The notes under the pieces were generated by a model, which was given only the letters and a program-made list of their open reading frames with translations, ran no database searches and had not been told where the DNA came from. From contig NZ_CP104900.1 in NCBI RefSeq assembly GCF_025449215.1, forward strand, positions 4,687,889-4,751,888: 64,000 nt of DNA. Reading direction: 5' to 3'. This DNA is from Shewanella seohaensis (lineage in GTDB: Bacteria > Pseudomonadota > Gammaproteobacteria > Enterobacterales > Shewanellaceae). A program made the translations under genes and the position numbers. Below, one piece after another: positions 47,982 to 56,955 of the stretch (positions are counted from its first letter, which is position 1; each line of letters opens with the position of its first letter).

Positions 47982-48638
47982 GGTGACAACCTTCATACCA
48001 TTATTTTTTTAGGCAAATTTAGGGCATAGGTCACACTTGGCAAAGCAGTTTATTTTGTACTTTTGCCACCAAGCAACCACAAATACTGCAGACAAAAGGC
48101 GCAAAAATGCCATTTTCGAGATAAAAATCACCTGTTTTTGATCTGAACTTATGTACAAAATTTTCAAACGTACAAAAATACCGCAAAAGTTTGCCAAAGC
48201 TGTAATTGAATAAATGTTTAAAACTGTGACATACATCAAACTTTAGTTTTCGACCAAGTGATAAAGGCTGAATTTAATCTTAAAAACAGCAGTTAAAACC
48301 AAAATATCTAAACCATTTACACTTTTACAACCAAAAATCCCACCAAAGACAATCGCTGCATATTTTCCAATTTATTCACATTTAAACAACCACTCAATTT
48401 AACGGCTCGCCGAACAACAACCGTCTGAGCCCCGAGATGATGCGGATTTTCAAGCTATCTCCCCTTCGCGCGGCCCTATCAAGTTGTGTCAGCTTGAATG
48501 CAAACAAGAGATTCTTTAACCTAAAACCAACAAAGATTGCAGAGCGTGCAAACTCACTCTATATTGCAGCTAGAACCTTATTTAGGCATTTAAAATATTG
48601 CTTTAAATGACCAAAGGCGTTTAAGGGAGGGGATAGCG
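47982..48638. other. Long divergent intergenic region
   Basis: About 660 bp between the SLC13 carrier and a GAF-GGDEF gene, AT-rich, with no plausible gene. It contains a good Crp-like site at 48225-48240. A hypothetical small RNA cannot be excluded but nothing supports one. Confidence 0.5.
48225..48240. promoter_or_regulatory. Crp-like site TGTGA-N6-TCAAA
   Basis: TGTGACATACATCAAA matches the Crp core in nine of ten positions. It is 244 bp from the carrier start and about 400 bp from the GAF-GGDEF start. The carrier for a carbon source is the likelier target. Confidence 0.45.
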
Positions 48639-49682
48639 ATGGACAGATATTTTAACCCCTTGAGTTTATCTGATAGTGCCAAGGAACATCAGATTAGCTT
48701 CCCCGTGGACTTTGTGCAGGCGCTTGCCGTGGCGACCTCACTCCAAGAAGTGCTCGATACGGTTTCCCAATGGATCTATCAACTCTTTGATGCACAACGA
48801 GTCAGCATCACCTTAAAGGACGATGCCGACTACCTAAAAATCTATTCCATCAGTGGCGATAAGGCTATTCCACTCGACTTTAGAGTCCCGATTGCTAACA
48901 CCTTTGTTGGGCGCGTATTCACTAACAAGACAGTACTGATTTGCGATGATCTGACGACATCCGCAGATCTGGACTGCATCATGCTTGCCCAGAGCGGCAT
49001 GAATACCTGCATGGACGCCCCATTACTCTATGGGGATATTTGTTTGGGCACACTTAATGTTGCCCATCAGCAATCCAATTATTACACCGATTTACACGCC
49101 TTAGAGTTACAGTGCTTAGCCAATTGGATTAGCCTGAACATCAGCCTGCGTCTACAGCTGAAAGAACTCGAATACCTTGCCTCAACGGATCATTTAACAG
49201 GTGCGGCCAATCGACGGGTGTTTACCCAAAAAATCCAACAAGCCATCGCGGTGTTCCATGAACAGGGACAAGCCTTTTACTTTGCTTTGATGGACATAGA
49301 TCATTTTAAGATGCTCAATGACCAATTTGGCCATACCGCAGGGGACTATGTGTTACAGCGGATTGTCGCGATTACCGAAACCCTGATGACGAGTCCAGGT
49401 AAATTCTTTCGGATCGGCGGTGAGGAATTTGCGATAATCTTCCTCGAGCAAACTGGGTATGATGCCCTGCAGTTTTTTAACGATATCAGGGAAGCCATTG
49501 CCAAGGCCGCCATGGAATATGATGATGTACAGCTCAGCGTCAGTGTCAGTATCGGCTTTACCGCGATGAGCGCATTAGACGAGGCGCCAGAATCCCTGCT
49601 GCGCCGCGCGGATAAGGCGCTGTATCAGGCAAAACTGGCGGGGAGAAATCGTGTAGTGATGTTTAACAGCACTCAAGTATAA
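48639..49682 (+). CDS. GAF-GGDEF diguanylate cyclase
   Basis: A 347-residue soluble protein: an N-terminal GAF domain (about 20-170, with VTLKDDADYLKIYSI-type strands and MDAPLLYGDICLGTLNVAH) and a GGDEF domain (about 180-345) whose active site reads RIGGEEFAIIF, a functional GGEEF variant. DHLTGAANRRVF and DIDHFKMLNDQFGH are intact. The sequence before the site lacks RxxD. It should synthesise c-di-GMP under control of a small ligand or redox signal bound by GAF. The start ATG follows GGGAGGGG at a somewhat long spacing. Confidence 0.9.
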   Translation: MDRYFNPLSLSDSAKEHQISFPVDFVQALAVATSLQEVLDTVSQWIYQLFDAQRVSITLKDDADYLKIYSISGDKAIPLDFRVPIANTFVGRVFTNKTVLICDDLTTSADLDCIMLAQSGMNTCMDAPLLYGDICLGTLNVAHQQSNYYTDLHALELQCLANWISLNISLRLQLKELEYLASTDHLTGAANRRVFTQKIQQAIAVFHEQGQAFYFALMDIDHFKMLNDQFGHTAGDYVLQRIVAITETLMTSPGKFFRIGGEEFAIIFLEQTGYDALQFFNDIREAIAKAAMEYDDVQLSVSVSIGFTAMSALDEAPESLLRRADKALYQAKLAGRNRVVMFNSTQV

Positions 49683-49891
49683 TTACCCGACATGTTTAAT
49701 AACCCTTCATTCAACGTCGAAAAAACGCACAACAAAATCGCAAGCTTGTAACATTTAAAGCTCATTATCTCTATGAATAATAAACACAAATATTATTCAC
49801 CATCTCAGTCAATCTAACTCACTTTACCCTGCACAAAATTCGGCCTAAAGTCGCGCCCGTAATCTCACCTCCCGCTAATGATTTATCCATT

Positions 49892-51076
49892 TTGGTACCG
49901 CTTGTGGAAAATAGTGCATTAACTCCATCGACTCAAAAGCCAGGGCTGTTTGTGCCTGTTGCTGGCTTAAGCCTATTTGCCCTCGCTTCGGGCTATTTGA
50001 TGAGTTTGATCCCGCTGTCTCTCAGTTACTTTGAGCTCAGCTCCGATCTCGCACCATGGCTCGCGAGTATTTTCTACCTAGGCTTATTGCTGGGCGCACC
50101 TTGCATCGCGCCAATCGTGGCACGTATTGGCCACAGCAAGGCATTTATTTTATTTCTCAATATCTTATTGTGCAGCGTTGTGGTCATGGTACTGCTGCCA
50201 CAGGGCGATATCTGGCTCGCTTCGCGACTCGTTGCTGGTGTCGCGGTGGCAGGGATTTTTGTGGTCGTCGAATCTTGGTTGCTGATGGCCGATACCCAAA
50301 AACAACGGGCCAAACGCTTAGGCCTATATATGACCGCCCTCTACGGCGGCACGGCAATCGGACAACTCGCGGTCGATTACTTAGGTACCACGGGCAACCT
50401 TCCCTATTTAGTGGTGATAGGTTTACTGGCCGCCGCCAGTTTACCCGCGCTCTTAGTCAAACGCGGTCAACCACAATCGAGCGAGCAACACTCGATTGCC
50501 CTCTCGGATCTTAAAAACCTGAGTAAACCCGCCGTAGTCGGTTGTTTGGTCTCGGGATTATTGCTCGGCCCCATTTACGGCCTATTACCTGTTTATGTGT
50601 CGCAGGACATGGGATTTGCCCAGCAGACAGGGCAATTTATGGCGCTGATCATTATGGGCGGCATGATTGTCCAGCCCTTAGTGAGCTATTTATCTCCACG
50701 CTTCCAGAAGAGTGCATTAATGGCCGCCTTCTGCTTAATTGGTGCAGCGGCACTCTTTTTACTGACACAGAAATCCCTCGTTGGACTCTGGTTAGGCTTT
50801 GTGTTGCTGGGCGCCTGCGCCTTTGCCCTCTACCCTATCGCCATCAGTCTGGCCTGCGATCATCTGCCCAGCAGCCAAATTGTGTCTGCAACTCAGATTA
50901 TGTTGCTCAGTTATTCCGTCGGTTCGGTTATCGGCCCGGTTGCTGCGAGTCGCTTTAATCATATCGAACATGGCCTACTGCTCTACTTAGCCGCCAGTTT
51001 TGTGCTGACCTCTTGTTACCTTGGCGCGCACTTACTGGTGCGAAGCAAACCTCGCTTGCCGACGGCAAAAGCTTAA
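49892..51076 (+). CDS. MFS transporter (YcaD-like)
   Basis: About 394 residues, 12 membrane helices, major facilitator fold. Motif A-like loops lie between helices 2 and 3 (PIVARIGHSKAFI); the second half has a matching loop (YLSPRFQKSALM). It most resembles YcaD-type carriers of unknown substrate. The start is uncertain: TTG at 49892 or GTG at 49904, neither with a clear ribosome site. An ATG at 49878 would join the frame if the T run after CCA had one more base, so a further sequencing error is possible. Confidence 0.82.
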   Translation: MVPLVENSALTPSTQKPGLFVPVAGLSLFALASGYLMSLIPLSLSYFELSSDLAPWLASIFYLGLLLGAPCIAPIVARIGHSKAFILFLNILLCSVVVMVLLPQGDIWLASRLVAGVAVAGIFVVVESWLLMADTQKQRAKRLGLYMTALYGGTAIGQLAVDYLGTTGNLPYLVVIGLLAAASLPALLVKRGQPQSSEQHSIALSDLKNLSKPAVVGCLVSGLLLGPIYGLLPVYVSQDMGFAQQTGQFMALIIMGGMIVQPLVSYLSPRFQKSALMAAFCLIGAAALFLLTQKSLVGLWLGFVLLGACAFALYPIAISLACDHLPSSQIVSATQIMLLSYSVGSVIGPVAASRFNHIEHGLLLYLAASFVLTSCYLGAHLLVRSKPRLPTAKA

Positions 51077-51095
51077 GGCCTATTGCTAAATAACA

Positions 51096-51126
51096 AAAAG
51101 GGCGCCGATAAGGGCGCCCATTTTTT
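51096..51126. terminator. Bidirectional terminator between MFS and PepSY genes
   Basis: Stem GGGCGCC/GGCGCCC with an A run before and TTTTTT after; the last bases overlap the stop of the convergent PepSY gene. Confidence 0.9.
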
Positions 51127-52747
51127 AGACCGTTTTTAACCTGGCTTCTTCAGCCACAGGCTCCTTGTTGGGAATGGCCCAGACACTGTCCTGCGGGCCA
51201 TTGAATACGCGATGGCGCGTGAGTCGGTATCCATAATAGAATACGCCGCTAAAGCCGAGCGCCACCAGATCGACCCCGAGCGTTGCCGCCGAATGGGGCG
51301 CCCATAAGCCAAGATTCGGCACTAACAGCCCAATCACAGAGGTAATAGGCATTGCCAGACTCGCCAAGGCGCACAGAGGTAAAATCAGCAGTGCCGCCCT
51401 CGCCGCGCCGCGCCAAAAGGCATAGGCCACTAAGGCGGCGAAGACGACATAGTACAACCACAGATAGAGATGATTAATATTGCTCACCTGTGAGTAGAAC
51501 CATTTGCCCAGCAACATGCTCACCGCCAGAGCGGCAACCGAACCTAAGCAAATCCCCACGGTGGCGCTCGCCATTAATCGGCAAGCACGCGTCTGCTCAC
51601 TCGCCTGTTTTTTACGTCGCTTTTCCAGCCAAAGCAAGTTGCCGCTGTAAAATAAAAAAGCGCCACTCAAGCCTAAAAAGAAATACACCCAACGCCCAAG
51701 ATCGCCCCCGTAACTGCCAAAGTGCAGCCCAAAGAATACCGCGACCGTTCTGGCCCAAATGCCCTTGTCACTCTGGTCAATGGTGCTGTTGGTTATCTTG
51801 AGGCTATAGGGATGCAGATATAAGTAATCGGTAACTGGCCCGCGCATAAAGCCGTTAGGGTTGTACAGGCCTAAACGCAAGGTCGCACGGGGATTATTCA
51901 AGTTCATAAAGGTCATTTCATGCACTTGATACTCGGGGGCGAGTTCCTGCACCTTAGTCAGAACTGTGCTGACCTTGGGCAAATCGGCGAGCGTATAGGG
52001 CGTTCTGTCGGGTGCGGGTTGGGCAAACAGCGGTTTTTCACCGTAAACCACCTGCTTAAGCCCATCGTAAAGCTGATCATGGAAGGCAAACACTATCACG
52101 GTCAAACTGATCACCAGATGAAATGGCAAACTAGTGATGCCGACTAAGTTGTGGGCATCGAGCCAGAAACGACTCTCGCCCTTATCTTTACGTAGAGCGA
52201 AAAAGCTTTTAGTTAAGGTGGGCAGTAAGAAAATCACTCCAGAAACCAGCGCCAAGAAGTATAAGAAGGCGGCGACGCCGAGCACATAGACGCCCGCTTG
52301 ATCGTGACCCACTTCACCAGCAATCCCCGCAGTGCGGTGTAATTGGTCAATCAGCTCGGCCAGCTCGCTTGGGGTACTCAGTTGAGTCACTAATTGCCCC
52401 TGCTCGTCGAGGCTGGCATGCCAAAGCTGGTTGCTCATGCTGAGTTCACGCTCCGAGCCCTGCTCATACCAAGTCATCGGCGACTGATGTTCATCATTCA
52501 AATGCAAACTAAAGCCATTTTTCGCCTTATCGTCCCGCGCTAACACCTGCGACACTAGCTCATCGAGCCTATCGGCAGAGACTTGCGGTAAAGTCACTGA
52601 GGGCGGCATTGACCAAGCGTCAATCGCGCCTTTAAACATCGTGAGCGATCCGGCATAGAAACCGATAAACAACACTATTCCGGCGATGATCCCAGTCCAA
52701 ATATGGATAGACTGATACACCCGTAACACATCACTGCGCACTTTCAT
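51125..52747 (-). CDS. PepSY-associated membrane protein (iron-uptake type)
   Basis: 540 residues. It has four main helices with large periplasmic parts: first helix about 17-37, periplasmic PepSY domain (about 38-150), helix about 155-175, a second PepSY-like region (about 230-330) and several C-terminal helices. Conserved segments include YQSIHIWTGIIAGIVLFIGF and FWLDAHNLVGITSLPFHLVISL, whose histidines are typical of PiuB-like PepSY_TM proteins thought to reduce ferric siderophores. Two small membrane genes follow in the same direction, a common siderophore-utilisation arrangement. No TonB receptor is seen. Confidence 0.85.
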   Translation of the reverse strand: MKVRSDVLRVYQSIHIWTGIIAGIVLFIGFYAGSLTMFKGAIDAWSMPPSVTLPQVSADRLDELVSQVLARDDKAKNGFSLHLNDEHQSPMTWYEQGSERELSMSNQLWHASLDEQGQLVTQLSTPSELAELIDQLHRTAGIAGEVGHDQAGVYVLGVAAFLYFLALVSGVIFLLPTLTKSFFALRKDKGESRFWLDAHNLVGITSLPFHLVISLTVIVFAFHDQLYDGLKQVVYGEKPLFAQPAPDRTPYTLADLPKVSTVLTKVQELAPEYQVHEMTFMNLNNPRATLRLGLYNPNGFMRGPVTDYLYLHPYSLKITNSTIDQSDKGIWARTVAVFFGLHFGSYGGDLGRWVYFFLGLSGAFLFYSGNLLWLEKRRKKQASEQTRACRLMASATVGICLGSVAALAVSMLLGKWFYSQVSNINHLYLWLYYVVFAALVAYAFWRGAARAALLILPLCALASLAMPITSVIGLLVPNLGLWAPHSAATLGVDLVALGFSGVFYYGYRLTRHRVFNGPQDSVWAIPNKEPVAEEARLKTV

Positions 52748-52753
52748 CCCTTA

Positions 52754-53044
52754 TCACCTAAAGGTATATAAAACTATATAAGTCAAAATGTTAAATAGGC
52801 CCAAGTAGCCGATTGCCCTGAGTCCGGTTTTAAACAGAAAGCTAAAACTTAAGATCAATAACCAGATAGGCGTTATCAGCCACATATTGACCTGCACCTT
52901 AGTATCGGCATCGATTCCGCCCGGACCAAACCAAGCAAATAATCCCACTAGCCCTAGGGCTAAGGTAAAACCTAACACTAACCCTGCCAGTGACTTAGTC
53001 CACCAGTCGGGTTGTAACTTGTCCTGTTCAGCTAAACGCGTCAT
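52754..53044 (-). CDS. Small membrane protein of the PepSY iron-uptake group (DUF3649-like)
   Basis: 96 residues with three helices (about 18-38, 52-72, 75-95), including FTLALGLVGLFAWFGPGG and NMWLITPIWLLILSFSFLF. Small three-helix proteins of this kind (DUF3649) accompany PepSY genes in iron-uptake clusters; this assignment is by similarity of layout and context. Spacing to the PepSY gene is 6 bp, so they are co-transcribed. Confidence 0.7.
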   Translation of the reverse strand: MTRLAEQDKLQPDWWTKSLAGLVLGFTLALGLVGLFAWFGPGGIDADTKVQVNMWLITPIWLLILSFSFLFKTGLRAIGYLGLFNILTYIVLYTFR

Positions 53045-53047
53045 GGC

Positions 53048-53302
53048 TTATTTCCGACCGATAAGAGAGATAAAAGGCACTAAGCCCGAAAGCAACATCA
53101 ACAGGGCTATCCAGATAAACATTGCGGCACTGAAGGTGAACAGACTCAGCCAACCAATCAAGCTGGCGAGGGCAAGCCCATAGGCGAGTAACCGCCAAGG
53201 CCGCTTAGGCAAAGGGCGAGCTAATCGTTTTTGCTGCTTATTGGTCAAATAACACAACAGGCAAGCCGTCAGCGTCGACAACAAAAAGATGAGTTGCAAC
53301 AC
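53048..53302 (-). CDS. Small membrane protein of the PepSY iron-uptake group (DUF3325-like)
   Basis: 84 residues with three helices and a basic loop (NKQQKRLARPLPKRPWR), matching the DUF3325 pattern. It ends 3 bp before the DUF3649-like gene and is the first gene of the three-gene unit. Function unknown beyond association with siderophore uptake genes. Confidence 0.7.
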   Translation of the reverse strand: MLQLIFLLSTLTACLLCYLTNKQQKRLARPLPKRPWRLLAYGLALASLIGWLSLFTFSAAMFIWIALLMLLSGLVPFISLIGRK

Positions 53303-53643
53303 GGGGATTTATCCTCTCACGACAAAGTGTTAGCACAATTAAACCCACTGAAATCTATCGCCTTTTCGCCTGATTTCCGCAAAGTAACAACGGGGCGAAA
53401 TGATAGAAAATTGGGTTAATTTCGGGACTCTAACTTTGGTGAGAATAGTTCGCAATAACATTTACACTGTAAGGATAAGCAATGACATCTGGGTCACACA
53501 TCGACAAGTCCAATGCAGTCTTGTTGCCTCACGTTAACCATTAAGATACATTTTGCTGCAAAATGTAACGCCAAGTGATTAAAACTAAACCGTATTCCGC
53601 CCCAATAAATTCGCCATCGCAACATATCAGCAAAGGACGCGAC
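53303..53643. other. Divergent promoter region between the iron group and the SPFH gene
   Basis: 341 bp without a gene. Contains the palindrome at 53547-53567 and a Crp-like half site (TGACA-N6-TCACA, 53483-53498). No convincing Fur box was found. Confidence 0.5.
53547..53567. promoter_or_regulatory. Palindrome TACATTTTG-CTG-CAAAATGTA
   Basis: Perfect 9-bp arms around a 3-bp centre, 77 bp upstream of the SPFH protein start. Could be an operator or the hairpin of a leader transcript; it has no T tract. Confidence 0.4.
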
Positions 53644-54531
53644 ATGATAAAAACTGAACTTAACCTGCCAAGCTCTATTGGCCTCTCTAAAATCATCCCC
53701 CTGGTGATTTTACTGATCCTCTTTATTTCACTCTTTGGCAGTTGGTACACGGTCGACCAAGGTGAGCGCGGAGTGATTCTGCGTAACGGTAAGATCATCG
53801 GCACCGCCGAGCCAGGGCTCGGATTTAAAATGCCACTGTTCGATACGGTCGTGAAAATCTCAACCCAAACCCACACCACCAGCTACAGCTCATTACAAGC
53901 CTATAGCCGCGATCAGCAACCCGCGACCCTCAACGCTTCAGTCACCTTCAACGTGCCGCCGGATCGTGTCGAAGAAGTCTATGCCAACTTTAAGAGTATC
54001 GATGCCATGGTGGCTCGCCTACTCGACCGCCAAGTGCCAACGCAAGTTGAGAACATTTTTGGTAAATACACTGCGATTTCGGTCGTGCAGGAGCGGATCA
54101 AATTCGGTATCGATGTCACCAGCGCCATCACTAACTCGGTCAAAGGCCCCATCGAAATCACCTCAGTGCAGATTGAAAATATCGACTTTTCCAATGCCTA
54201 TGAAAAGTCGGTAGAAGACAGAATGCGCGCCGAAGTTGAGGTACAAACCCAGCTGCAAAACCTCGAGAAAGAAAGAGTGAGCGCACAAATCGCCGTGACC
54301 CAAGCGCAGGCAGAAGCCGACTCGCAACTCGCCCGCGCTAAGGCCGAGGCCGAGAGTATTAGGATCAAAGGGGATGCAGAGGCGTCTGCCATTAAGAGCC
54401 GCGCCGAAGCTCTGGCACAAAATCAAAACCTTGTCGAACTGACCAAGGCCGAAAAGTGGGATGGCAAGTTGCCCACCACAGTGCTACCAACGGGCACTCT
54501 GCCGTTTATCGATGCTAAAAAGTCGAACTAA
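53644..54531 (+). CDS. Prohibitin/SPFH-domain membrane protein
   Basis: A 295-residue protein. One membrane helix lies near the N-terminus (about 17-35), then the SPFH/prohibitin domain (VDQGERGVILRNGKI; GLGFKMPLFDTVVKIS; VTFNVPPDRVEEVYANF) and a long Ala/Glu/Lys-rich coiled coil (about 200-260; QAQAEADSQLARAKAEAES). Proteins of this type form ring-like membrane scaffolds and often regulate proteases. The start ATG at 53644 has AAGGA 6 bp upstream; the frame is open earlier but without that signal. Lone gene with terminator. Confidence 0.9.
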   Translation: MIKTELNLPSSIGLSKIIPLVILLILFISLFGSWYTVDQGERGVILRNGKIIGTAEPGLGFKMPLFDTVVKISTQTHTTSYSSLQAYSRDQQPATLNASVTFNVPPDRVEEVYANFKSIDAMVARLLDRQVPTQVENIFGKYTAISVVQERIKFGIDVTSAITNSVKGPIEITSVQIENIDFSNAYEKSVEDRMRAEVEVQTQLQNLEKERVSAQIAVTQAQAEADSQLARAKAEAESIRIKGDAEASAIKSRAEALAQNQNLVELTKAEKWDGKLPTTVLPTGTLPFIDAKKSN

Positions 54532-54593
54532 TAAACGACTGAGCATCACGCGTCGCTCTGCCGCGTGACCAGCACCATTAAAGTGTCACAATA

Positions 54594-54624
54594 AAAAATC
54601 CCCAGTCATTGCTGGGGATTTTTA
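54594..54624. terminator. Bidirectional terminator after the SPFH gene
   Basis: Stem AAATCCCCAG/CTGGGGATTT with a 6-nt loop, A run before and T run after. It lies between two convergent genes. Confidence 0.9.
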
Positions 54625-54637
54625 GTTAGCGTTAGCA

Positions 54638-56142
54638 CTATGAGCAGCAGTCGCTGCGGCGCAGCCAACTTCTTGGAATTTTCTCAAATACCACTTTCGC
54701 CATCAGTAGTGCGAGCACTATGCCTGAGGTCGCGACTAGCCACTCTGGCAACATTTGATGTTGCTCACCAATCTGTGGCATCACCTCAAAACCAAAGTTA
54801 GCAACCAGATAGTTCACTAAAGCGCCAGCGACTAAGGCAACCCCAAGACACCACCAAGATAGCCATAGAGCGCGCGCTTACCCAGCTCCTTAGTCACCAC
54901 GCCTAAGGTGGCGATATTGGTTGCAGGACCTGCCATCATAAACACTAGCACGGCGCCAGGGGAGACACCCGCCAGTAGCAAGCCCGCTGCAATCGGCGTT
55001 GAAGCTGTAGCGCAGATATACATAGGCACAGACACTAGCACCATCACCAACATAGCAAGCAATCCATCGCCCCACTTAGCTAAAAAGTCAGCAGGAACAT
55101 AGGTTTGCACTATGGCTGCGAAGAATAAGCCCACCAGCAACCAAAGTGTGGTGTCACGCACCAGATCCGTCGCCGCATATTTAAGCCCTATGCCTACTCG
55201 TGCAATAACAGACTCAGACTTAAGCTCGGTTGCCATATCCTGTGTAGATGCGCAGCAGCTCTCGCCTTCGACTTGATGGCTGTCAGCCGTTTTCGCGCTT
55301 GAGCTACCACAACAAGCGCCCTTTTTCACTACGACTATTTTTTCAGGCGCGGCAGTTTGAGTGCCACAGCATGATCCCGCAGTCTCTGCATTTACGGAAT
55401 GGGCTTTAGCAGCATTAACCTTAGCAGCATTAACCATAGTGACAGCGCCCATGCTTGAGCCGCCAGTTGCCATTAGACTTGGCGCCGCCATCGGCGTCAT
55501 TTTGATTTTTGGCTCGGCTGCTGGCGTTTTCGCGTTATCACTGCCGCAGCAGGAAGACTTAACTGGCGTGATTGCCGGCGCCTTAGTCGATGAACAGCAG
55601 CTTTTTACCGCTTCGGCTTTTACCACTTTCTCCGCCGACAAAGATTTTGAAGCACAGCATGAAGCGACTGGCGCAGTGCTAGCTGATGCCTTGTCTGACT
55701 GAGCCGAGTCTGACAGGGCCTCGGCCTTAACAGCAGGTTTGCCATCGTCATCATCTCGCCCGACTAAAAGGCCCGCAACAATAGCGCTGGTGATCGCCGC
55801 AATCGGCCGTACTATCGCCATAAAAGGGCCGAGCAAAACGTAAGAAACCGTTACAGAGTCGACCCCAGTTTCAGGGGTGGAAACTAAAAAGGAAGTCGTT
55901 GCCGCTTTCGATGCCCCTGAGCGGCGCAGCCCAACGGCTGCGGGGATGACACCGCAGGAACACAGAGGTAATGGCGCGCCTAACAACGCCGCCTTCACCA
56001 CGGTTTTAAAGCCATGCCCGCCGAGCTGCTTTTGCATCCAAGCCATGGGCACAAACACTTTGAGTAGGCCCGCCAGAATCAAGCCGAGCAACAGCCAAGG
56101 GGCGGAATCTAAAAACAGATCGATAAAATTCTTCAATAACAT
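54638..56142 (-). CDS. SO_0444-family Cu/Zn efflux permease with Cys-rich insert (one apparent frameshift)
   Basis: About 501 residues after reconstruction. Two hydrophobic halves of about four helices each (DUF318/ArsP-like; PLPLCSCGVIPAAVGL in the first, SVPMYICATASTPIAAGLLLAG in the second) are separated by a long hydrophilic linker (about 145-310). The linker holds six CC pairs, such as ASCCAS, KSCCSS, SSCCGS, GSCCGT, GACCGS and ESCCAS; a seventh (SDCCS) ends the protein. These should bind soft metals. The frame breaks at the C run 54841-54844; one more base joins GGVLG to VALVAGALVNYLVANFG. It is 2 bp downstream of zntR and shares its metal-responsive promoter. Confidence 0.86.
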
Positions 56143-56144
56143 AG

Positions 56145-56618
56145 TTAATTCCCTGACTTATCTAGGGTTGTCGCATCTGGAGTTTGGCCATGGTCGTGCT
56201 CCACACGCACTCGCTCTGTGCTCGACTCCAGCGCTTCTAAAATCGAGCAATGTTCGGCGCTACGCGGCCCGCCGCAGCAGGCATCCGACAGTTTTTGCAA
56301 ACTGGTTTGAAAATGCAGCAACTCGGCAATCTTAGTCTGCACCTGAGCCAACTTAACGTCGACCATGCCCTTCACATCGGCACAAGCCCAATTGGATTTA
56401 TCCAACTCGATAGAAAGCAGCTCGCTAATTTCACTCAAGCTAAAACCTACCGCCTTCGCCCGTAGAATAAAACGCAGCCGTGCGGCATCGGCATCGGTAT
56501 AGACCCGATAGCCAGAGTCGGTGCGGCTCGAAGGCGAAAGCAGGCCGTGTTTCTCATAAAATCTAAGGGTATCGGCTTTCACTTCGCATAAATCGGCTAA
56601 CTCACCAATGCGGTACAT
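56145..56618 (-). CDS. zntR: ZntR, zinc-responsive MerR-family activator
   Basis: A 157-residue MerR-type regulator: an N-terminal winged helix (MYRIGELADLCEVKADTLRFYEKHGLL), a long dimerisation helix, and a C-terminal metal loop ACCGGPRSAEHCSILEALE with the spaced cysteines of ZntR. A further cysteine (NWACADVKG) at the start of the dimer helix is the one contributed by the partner subunit. An unusual His/Asp tail follows (RVEHDHGQTPD). It binds the 22-bp dyad upstream and activates its own operon with the efflux permease on excess Zn, possibly also Cd or Pb. Confidence 0.92.
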   Translation of the reverse strand: MYRIGELADLCEVKADTLRFYEKHGLLSPSSRTDSGYRVYTDADAARLRFILRAKAVGFSLSEISELLSIELDKSNWACADVKGMVDVKLAQVQTKIAELLHFQTSLQKLSDACCGGPRSAEHCSILEALESSTERVRVEHDHGQTPDATTLDKSGN

Positions 56619-56684
56619 AGTTCTATCCTTTGCAGCTTAGCTTGCCTCATGCCAACCTTCGCTGACAATCAACATCATAGGGCG

Positions 56685-56716
56685 AGTATAAACCTTAGAG
56701 CCTACTCCAAGGTCAA
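56685..56716 (-). promoter_or_regulatory. MerR/ZntR-type promoter with 20-bp spacer
   Basis: Read on the minus strand: -35 TTGACC (56716-56711), a 20-bp spacer, and -10 TATACT (56690-56685). Between them lies the dyad ACCTTGGAG-TAGG-CTCTAAGGT (56713-56692). A spacer longer than the normal 17 bp with a centred dyad is diagnostic of promoters that MerR-family proteins activate by twisting the DNA. It drives zntR and the efflux permease gene. Confidence 0.9.
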
Positions 56717-56955
56717 GGGCTATTTTTAAATTTATCCTTCAGTCAAAAACCACGGCACTTTGTTCTGATATCAATATTGTGAAATCGCGCAGAAAAAACA
56801 CCCGTAAATCCAGTTTTACGGTAGAATACGCGCGCCTGACGCTGGGACAAAAAATATAAGTAGGACCAAGGGGCTTTTGGAAAGCAGAATCCGATAGAAG
56901 TTGTTCTGTTTTCCGAAAGATCCTTGAAACTAAAATAACTGGACCCTGTACCCAA

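Noticed and set aside
53483-53498. Crp-like site TGACA-N6-TCACA upstream of the SPFH gene
   Set aside because: Left arm matches at only three of five positions and no context supports it; noted within the intergenic entry only.
56717-56955. PurR operator expected upstream of purH
   Set aside because: No sequence resembling the ACGCAAACGTTTGCGT-type palindrome was found by eye.
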